A DNA stretch of 64,000 nt, from assembly GCA_963826505.1 (NCBI GenBank), contig CAWGXG010000009.1, positions 1 through 64,000 of the forward strand. The letters run 5' to 3'. Below are positions 60,089 to 64,000 of this stretch, one piece after another. The position numbers were made by a program, and so were the translations under genes. A model generated the notes under the pieces. It did not search any database. It was given only the letters and a program-made list of their open reading frames with translations, and had not been told where the DNA came from. The DNA is from CAWGXG01 sp963826505 (lineage in GTDB: Bacteria; Chloroflexota; Anaerolineae; Aggregatilineales; Aggregatilineaceae). Within the stretch, counting starts at the first letter, position 1. Each line of letters starts with the position of its first letter.

Positions 60089-60568
60089 TTACGACAGCGG
60101 CCCGTGACATTCCGCGCAGGTGGTCACGTTGTCGGCGTACGTCAGGCCGCAGGTCGGGCAGTGACGGCGTGTCCCATTCAGATGCACGTCGATCATTTCC
60201 TGGGCGCGGGTGCGATCCAGCCCGGCGGCCGTCAGGTCGCGCAGCACATATTCGATCGGTGTCCCATCACGCAGACGATCGGGCAGCGCGTTGATCTGGC
60301 TGGCGAGCGACGCCCGTATCTTGCTGGTAGCGGACGCGGCGCGCAGCATGGACCCTTGCGAGAGCACATCGGGCTTGAAGGTCGTGTGGCACGTCTGGCA
60401 CTCTACGTATTCACCCAACGAGCCCATCGGCACCAGCGGGACGAAATAGAGCGCGAAATAACGCGACGCCTTTTTGTGGAGGTAGGGCCGCGTTTGCTGG
60501 CATTTGGGACAGAAAAACTGGCCCTCGCCGATCGTTTTGTACTTCACCCGTGTGCCGAAAATAATCAT
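60089..60568 (-). CDS. Double zinc-ribbon protein
   Basis: A 159-residue protein. Cysteine pairs CPKC and CQTC (about residues 20 and 57) form one zinc ribbon around a hydrophobic hairpin (YFALYFVPLVPMGS), as in the zinc-ribbon-15 family; CPTC and CAEC near the C-terminus form another. The middle is a helical segment with charged residues. The function is unknown. It is 32 bases downstream of dnaN on the same strand and probably shares its transcript. Confidence 0.8.
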   Translation of the reverse strand: MIIFGTRVKYKTIGEGQFFCPKCQQTRPYLHKKASRYFALYFVPLVPMGSLGEYVECQTCHTTFKPDVLSQGSMLRAASATSKIRASLASQINALPDRLRDGTPIEYVLRDLTAAGLDRTRAQEMIDVHLNGTRRHCPTCGLTYADNVTTCAECHGPLS

Positions 60569-60600
60569 CAGATACTCCCGTGCCGCTCTGTCTGTCGGAA

Positions 60601-61743
60601 TCAGCGCCCGGTGGACATCGGCATGATGACGTGTACGAAATCGTTGCGTCCAGCGGGGCGTACAACGCCCGGCGCGGTGGGACCGCTGGTTTCCAGAATG
60701 ACCTGATCCTCGCGGATGACGCTCAACACTTCGATCATATAGCGAATGTTGAACGCGATTTCGACGGCCTGCCCATCGACGGTGGCGTCCAGCGGGGCTT
60801 CGGCATCGCCTTTTTCCTGCGATTTCCCGGCGACGATGACGCGGCCCGGCACCATATTCGCGCCGCTCGGTTCGATCATCACGCGCGCCGTGTTGGCCGA
60901 ATCCTTGGCGAAGACTTCAGAGCTGCGACAGGCGGCCAGCAGCTCGTCCGTGTAGGCGAGCACCTGGGTCTGGTAGTTGCGCGGGATGATGGCCTCGTAG
61001 TCCGGGAATTTGCCCTCGATCAACTGCGACACCACCAATACCGACGTCATCTTAAACATGACCTGACCGCGCCCTTCGGGCAGGCCGATCAAGACATCCT
61101 CGTCTTCCTCGCTGATAATGCGCGACACCTCTTGCAGCGTGCGTCCGGGCACGATCAACGGATCGGGCGCGCGATCGCCGACGCTAAACTCAAGCTCGGT
61201 GGTGCGCACAGCCAGCCGGTAGCCGTCCGCCGCGGCCATCGTGAGCACGTCATCTTCAAACCGCATCAAAATGCCGGTCAAAATCGGGCGATTATCTTCT
61301 TTAGCGGCTGCAAAAACGACCTGGTCGATCATCTCTTTGAAAGCGCGGGCGGGGATGGCGATCGCGCGTTCCGGATCGAATTCCGGAATTATCGGGAACT
61401 CGTGAGCGTCCATGCCCTTGATGTTGGCGGATTTCACGCCGCAGGCGAGATGCAGGGCCAGCGTCCGCACGTCCAGGTCCATATCGACGCGCTCCGGGGG
61501 CAGCGTGCTCACCAGTTCTTGCAGCGTGCGCGCCGGCAGCGTGATCGTCCCTGGCTCATCGACCTTGGCACCGATCCAGGCGGTGATTCCCAGGTCGAGA
61601 TTGGTGGCGGAAAGTTGCAGGCGCGCGTCATCTGTGGCGAGCAGCACATTCGCCAGAATGGGAAGCGTAGGCCGGCTCTGGATCGCACGGCTGACCGTGC
61701 TCAAGCCCTTGTGTAGATTTTCCTGTAATACCGAGACGCGCAT
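60601..61743 (-). CDS. dnaN: DNA polymerase III beta subunit (sliding clamp)
   Basis: A 380-residue, full-length clamp that holds the replicative polymerase on DNA. The three repeated domains are visible; typical pieces are RPTLPILANVLL, FAAAKEDNRPILTGILMRFEDD, AADGYRLAVR and the ending MPMSTGR (the usual form is MPMRL, so the last residues differ). AGGAGAAG lies 5 bases before the ATG. dnaA and recF, its usual neighbours, are absent, and I see no cluster of DnaA boxes, so this is not evidently the origin. Confidence 0.95.
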   Translation of the reverse strand: MRVSVLQENLHKGLSTVSRAIQSRPTLPILANVLLATDDARLQLSATNLDLGITAWIGAKVDEPGTITLPARTLQELVSTLPPERVDMDLDVRTLALHLACGVKSANIKGMDAHEFPIIPEFDPERAIAIPARAFKEMIDQVVFAAAKEDNRPILTGILMRFEDDVLTMAAADGYRLAVRTTELEFSVGDRAPDPLIVPGRTLQEVSRIISEEDEDVLIGLPEGRGQVMFKMTSVLVVSQLIEGKFPDYEAIIPRNYQTQVLAYTDELLAACRSSEVFAKDSANTARVMIEPSGANMVPGRVIVAGKSQEKGDAEAPLDATVDGQAVEIAFNIRYMIEVLSVIREDQVILETSGPTAPGVVRPAGRNDFVHVIMPMSTGR

Positions 61744-61900
61744 TCAACTTCTCCTACTCGTGTGATGTCGATTGTGATGACTGCTACGGGTGTTGTGATT
61801 GAAGATCCATTATACCTGTGAGCCAAACCCAAGCCAAGCGTCGGGTCAGCGCGCACGAGGGCGGTCTTTTGCTCGAAACGCCCCTATCCCCTCGCCCGAC

Positions 61901-62788
61901 TCAACAGCCGTTGGGCACCGAGATATTGGGCTGAGAGTCGATAGCCGCGACATCCAGATCATAGGTCAGATGCAGCGTGCCTGAGACGGTGCTGGTCGTG
62001 TCGGAATCGGCCCACAGCAGGCGCACTCCGGAAACCGTCGCGGTGACCTCGTAATGCAGCACGGCATTATAATACGGCGAAAACCACAGATCGGCTTGCA
62101 CATTGACGGCGCTCTCGCCCGTGGCGCGGATAGCCGGTACGATCACATCACCGGGGGCGAATCCGTACTGCCAGGTGGGCACACCAGCGATCTCACGACG
62201 AAAGCCAGTCGGGGTGGCGCTGGCGACTCCGCCGATAATCTGGCCCGCGGACAGATCCGCGATCACCGCGCCGGGGGTCTGACCGCCCGTGTCGGGCGTG
62301 CATTTGCCGTTGACATCCACCGTATAGCTGTCATTGATAAAGCGCACGCCTTCCAGCTTGAGCGGGGCATTGCCGGGCAGAAAAGCCGGACCCTCGACTG
62401 ACAGCACCACGCGCCGCGTTTGGCCCAGCTCGTTGGCTTGCACTTCGGCCTTCAGCGCTCCGGTAGCGGACTCGCCTGAATCGTCGAACTGTCCGTCGAA
62501 CGTACCCGTCACCTTGTAAGACCATCCAAGGCGCTCGGACAGATGCAGATCGATGGGGTTGGCCTGGATGACCGAATAGCCCGCGGGCGGCGCGTTTGTC
62601 GTCAGAAATATGGACGTCGGAAGCGTTTCGAAACTCGCGACAGTGGGCACGACCACGTCGCCCCGATTGGCTGACCCGCACGCCGTCAACATGACGATCA
62701 GGCCCACGATCCCTGCGGTGAGTGCTGAACGGCGCATAGCAGACTGTCTCCGTAATAGAAAAACCCTATATAGGCGCTTGCGAAGCAT
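61901..62788 (-). CDS. Lipoprotein of unknown function
   Basis: About 295 residues. A lipobox, MLTAC, follows a hydrophobic helix, so the mature protein is lipid-anchored outside. The mature part is beta-rich with pieces such as LGWSYKVTGTFDGQF, GALKAEVQANELGQ and LHYEVTATVSGVRLLW; it may be a large beta-sheet binding domain, loosely like LppX/LprG-type lipoproteins, but I cannot assign a family. The start is doubtful: ATG 62788 has AGAGG at a good distance, and ATG 62737 gives a more normal signal peptide (MRRSALTAGIVGLIV). It lies upstream of dnaN on the same strand. Confidence 0.78.
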   Translation of the reverse strand: MLRKRLYRVFLLRRQSAMRRSALTAGIVGLIVMLTACGSANRGDVVVPTVASFETLPTSIFLTTNAPPAGYSVIQANPIDLHLSERLGWSYKVTGTFDGQFDDSGESATGALKAEVQANELGQTRRVVLSVEGPAFLPGNAPLKLEGVRFINDSYTVDVNGKCTPDTGGQTPGAVIADLSAGQIIGGVASATPTGFRREIAGVPTWQYGFAPGDVIVPAIRATGESAVNVQADLWFSPYYNAVLHYEVTATVSGVRLLWADSDTTSTVSGTLHLTYDLDVAAIDSQPNISVPNGC

Positions 62789-62928
62789 AGAAAATCCTCT
62801 GATAATGGTGGGGGAATTATAGCTGTTTCGGGGAATTTGGGATAGCAGCGCAAGGTGCAATCAAATTCTAGTGTAAAAACATAAGAAATTACCAAAATAT
62901 CAGCAAATGTGATATGATGTTAGTAGAT

Positions 62929-62957
62929 TTGACATGGGTACAAATGATACGTATAAT
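62929..62957 (+). promoter_or_regulatory. Perfect consensus sigma-70 promoter for the last gene
   Basis: TTGACA at 62929-62934 and TATAAT at 62952-62957 with exactly 17 bases between. It lies in the most AT-rich part of the window and leaves an untranslated leader of about 255 bases. A TGATATGAT at 62910 could be a second -10. Confidence 0.75.
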
Positions 62958-63218
62958 AATTTGCCAATCCATTAGTGAAGGACTTTAGGAGTATGTAGTT
63001 ATATATGAAGTTCTTTGAAAGTGTCGGACCAACCTAATATTGGGTAATATATTCTTCTTGAAATGAATAATTCTGGGATGCAAAGGTATAATGTTTTGGG
63101 GCATTGCGGTCCGAGGGTGGGGCATTATATGCGGAGCATACCAGTCGATCCTTTTGCCGGAGCCTGGAAAGCACCATAAGCGGAGGTCTTCCAGAGGCAA
63201 CCACCAAGGAAGTGCACT

Positions 63219-64000
63219 ATGCCATCGCAAATAACGCAAGTGGCGGATACCACTGTTGAGTTGTTCGACGAAAAAACTCACAACAAGCCCTTGCTTCTGA
63301 TCTATCCGCGCCACCGCAGTCACAGCGCGCTGGTCGCGATGTTCCTCGAAAAATTCGGTCAGAACGTGCTCTATTACAGTCTGCGCGAGGACGACACCAC
63401 GCTGACAGACTGGCTTGATCATCTCGTCAATGACTTCTCGTTCCCCGAATCCTTTGGGACCCAAACCCGCGCCGCACTGGCAGAGCACGCCTCCCCGCGC
63501 GATCTGGCGGCGGCGTTTGGCGCTGACCTGTTTACGCTGCGCTCCGATCCGTACATTCTGCTGCTTGACTCGTTCGACAACCTGTCGCGCTCAAAAGACG
63601 TGGCGACTTTCTTCGAGGCATTACCCAAGCAGATGCCGTCACAGGCCCAAATCGTGATCAATGCACGATTATTGCCGCTGCGCCCATGGAACGATTTGAT
63701 TCTGGCTGGCAAGGCGGAGGTCATCGGCAACGAGTCGGCGCTGAGCGATGGCATCTTTGGCGAGGATTCCCGGCGGGGCCAGTTGGAAGTCTTCGCGCTG
63801 TCCGGCGGACACGTCTATATCGACGGGATTCCGGTCGTGAGTTGGGACGGATCGCTACCAAAACATTTGTTCTACTTTTTCGTCGATCACCCGATGGTGA
63901 CTCGCGATGAGATTTTCCAGGTGTTTTGGCCACATATGTCCGTCAAAGAAGCGACCAACGTATTCCACGTCACCAAGCGCAAGATCAGCGAGCGGCTGGG
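63219..64000 (+). CDS. STAND-like/winged-helix transcriptional regulator, 3'-truncated by the window edge
   Basis: An open frame of 260 codons with no stop before the window ends; AAGGA precedes the ATG. Residues about 20-170 follow the layout of the MalT-like STAND ATPase (KPLLLIYPRHRSHSALVAMF, NVLYYSLREDD, YILLLDSFDNLS, QIVINARLLPL), but the Walker A lysine motif GKT/S is missing. Residues about 205-260 (VYIDGIPVVSWD, LFYFFVDHPMVTRDEIFQVFW, ATNVFHVTKRKISERLG) form an OmpR/SARP-type winged helix. It probably continues into a bacterial-transcriptional-activation (BTAD) or TPR region outside the window. It has the strongest promoter seen here. Confidence 0.75.
   Translation, partial: MPSQITQVADTTVELFDEKTHNKPLLLIYPRHRSHSALVAMFLEKFGQNVLYYSLREDDTTLTDWLDHLVNDFSFPESFGTQTRAALAEHASPRDLAAAFGADLFTLRSDPYILLLDSFDNLSRSKDVATFFEALPKQMPSQAQIVINARLLPLRPWNDLILAGKAEVIGNESALSDGIFGEDSRRGQLEVFALSGGHVYIDGIPVVSWDGSLPKHLFYFFVDHPMVTRDEIFQVFWPHMSVKEATNVFHVTKRKISERL

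Noticed and set aside
60601..61743. Replication origin near dnaN
   Set aside because: No dnaA gene, no AT-rich region next to it and no cluster of DnaA boxes.
62985..63488. Leftward 167-codon frame over the leader of the last gene
   Set aside because: It lies opposite a strong promoter's transcript and the true coding start; composition does not look protein-like.

Overview
The window is GC-rich, tightly packed bacterial DNA with no rRNA, tRNA, CRISPR array, prophage or transposase gene that I can recognise. The gene mix suggests a free-living, saccharolytic member of the Chloroflexota (Anaerolineae-like): secreted HExxH peptidases with repetitive C-terminal domains, a cyclase with a START-like and zinc-ribbon front half, an Os1348/NHLP-like small protein, a winged-helix regulator with a STAND-like front half, tandem GH94 phosphorylases, a GH15 glucoamylase, and a cytochrome c and cupredoxins. 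The phylum is inference; no rRNA is present to prove it. About eighteen or more single-base frame breaks hit genes that should be intact, including ftsK and pcrA. Several sit in short homopolymers, so the assembly probably carries uncorrected indels. I report such loci as one gene each.

Layout. 1-7.2 kb: GH15 glucoamylase remnant (many frame breaks), an autoregulated GntR/HutC regulator, an acetyltransferase, and a family-5 substrate-binding protein with two permeases but no ATPase gene. 7.2-13.1 kb: acetyltransferase, DUF362 protein, lysine 2,3-aminomutase-like radical SAM enzyme, a candidate small RNA, a secreted unknown, a DNPH1-like nucleotide hydrolase and a Ddn-like protein. 13.3-19.1 kb: START-like/cyclase signalling protein, orphan CpaF-like ATPase, and an M1 peptidase fused to an apparently dead trypsin-like domain. 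19.2-25.4 kb: mtnA and, divergently, two GH94 phosphorylases behind a textbook promoter with a CebR/CelR-type operator. 25.6-29.4 kb: OsmC, a response regulator, a two-gene unit of a 51-residue membrane peptide plus an NHLP-like protein, an M24 peptidase and a YtxH-like protein. 29.4-33.4 kb: two paralogous secreted HExxH peptidases. 33.8-40.8 kb: a very large FtsK (about 2,250 residues) with a candidate structured leader. 41.2-51.9 kb: diheme cytochrome c, PcrA helicase, beta-lactamase-fold hydrolase, UPF0718/TIGR03943 pair, MBL hydrolase, beta-propeller protein, secreted unknown and alpha/beta hydrolase. 52.0-64.0 kb: two GT-C-like membrane proteins, metG with a candidate RNA upstream, double cupredoxin, methyltransferase, zinc-ribbon protein, dnaN, a lipoprotein and a partial regulator.

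How the parts fit. The GH94 pair splits beta-glucosides by phosphorolysis and is probably induced by cello-oligosaccharides. GH15 and the family-5 transporter point to uptake and use of oligosaccharides or peptides. The cytochrome c and cupredoxins suggest electron transfer on the outer face of the membrane. A family of short, two-hairpin palindromic repeats is scattered between genes; one copy lies in frame inside a permease gene and another may supply the N-terminus of a membrane protein. Many promoters are extended -10 type (TGnTATAAT-like).
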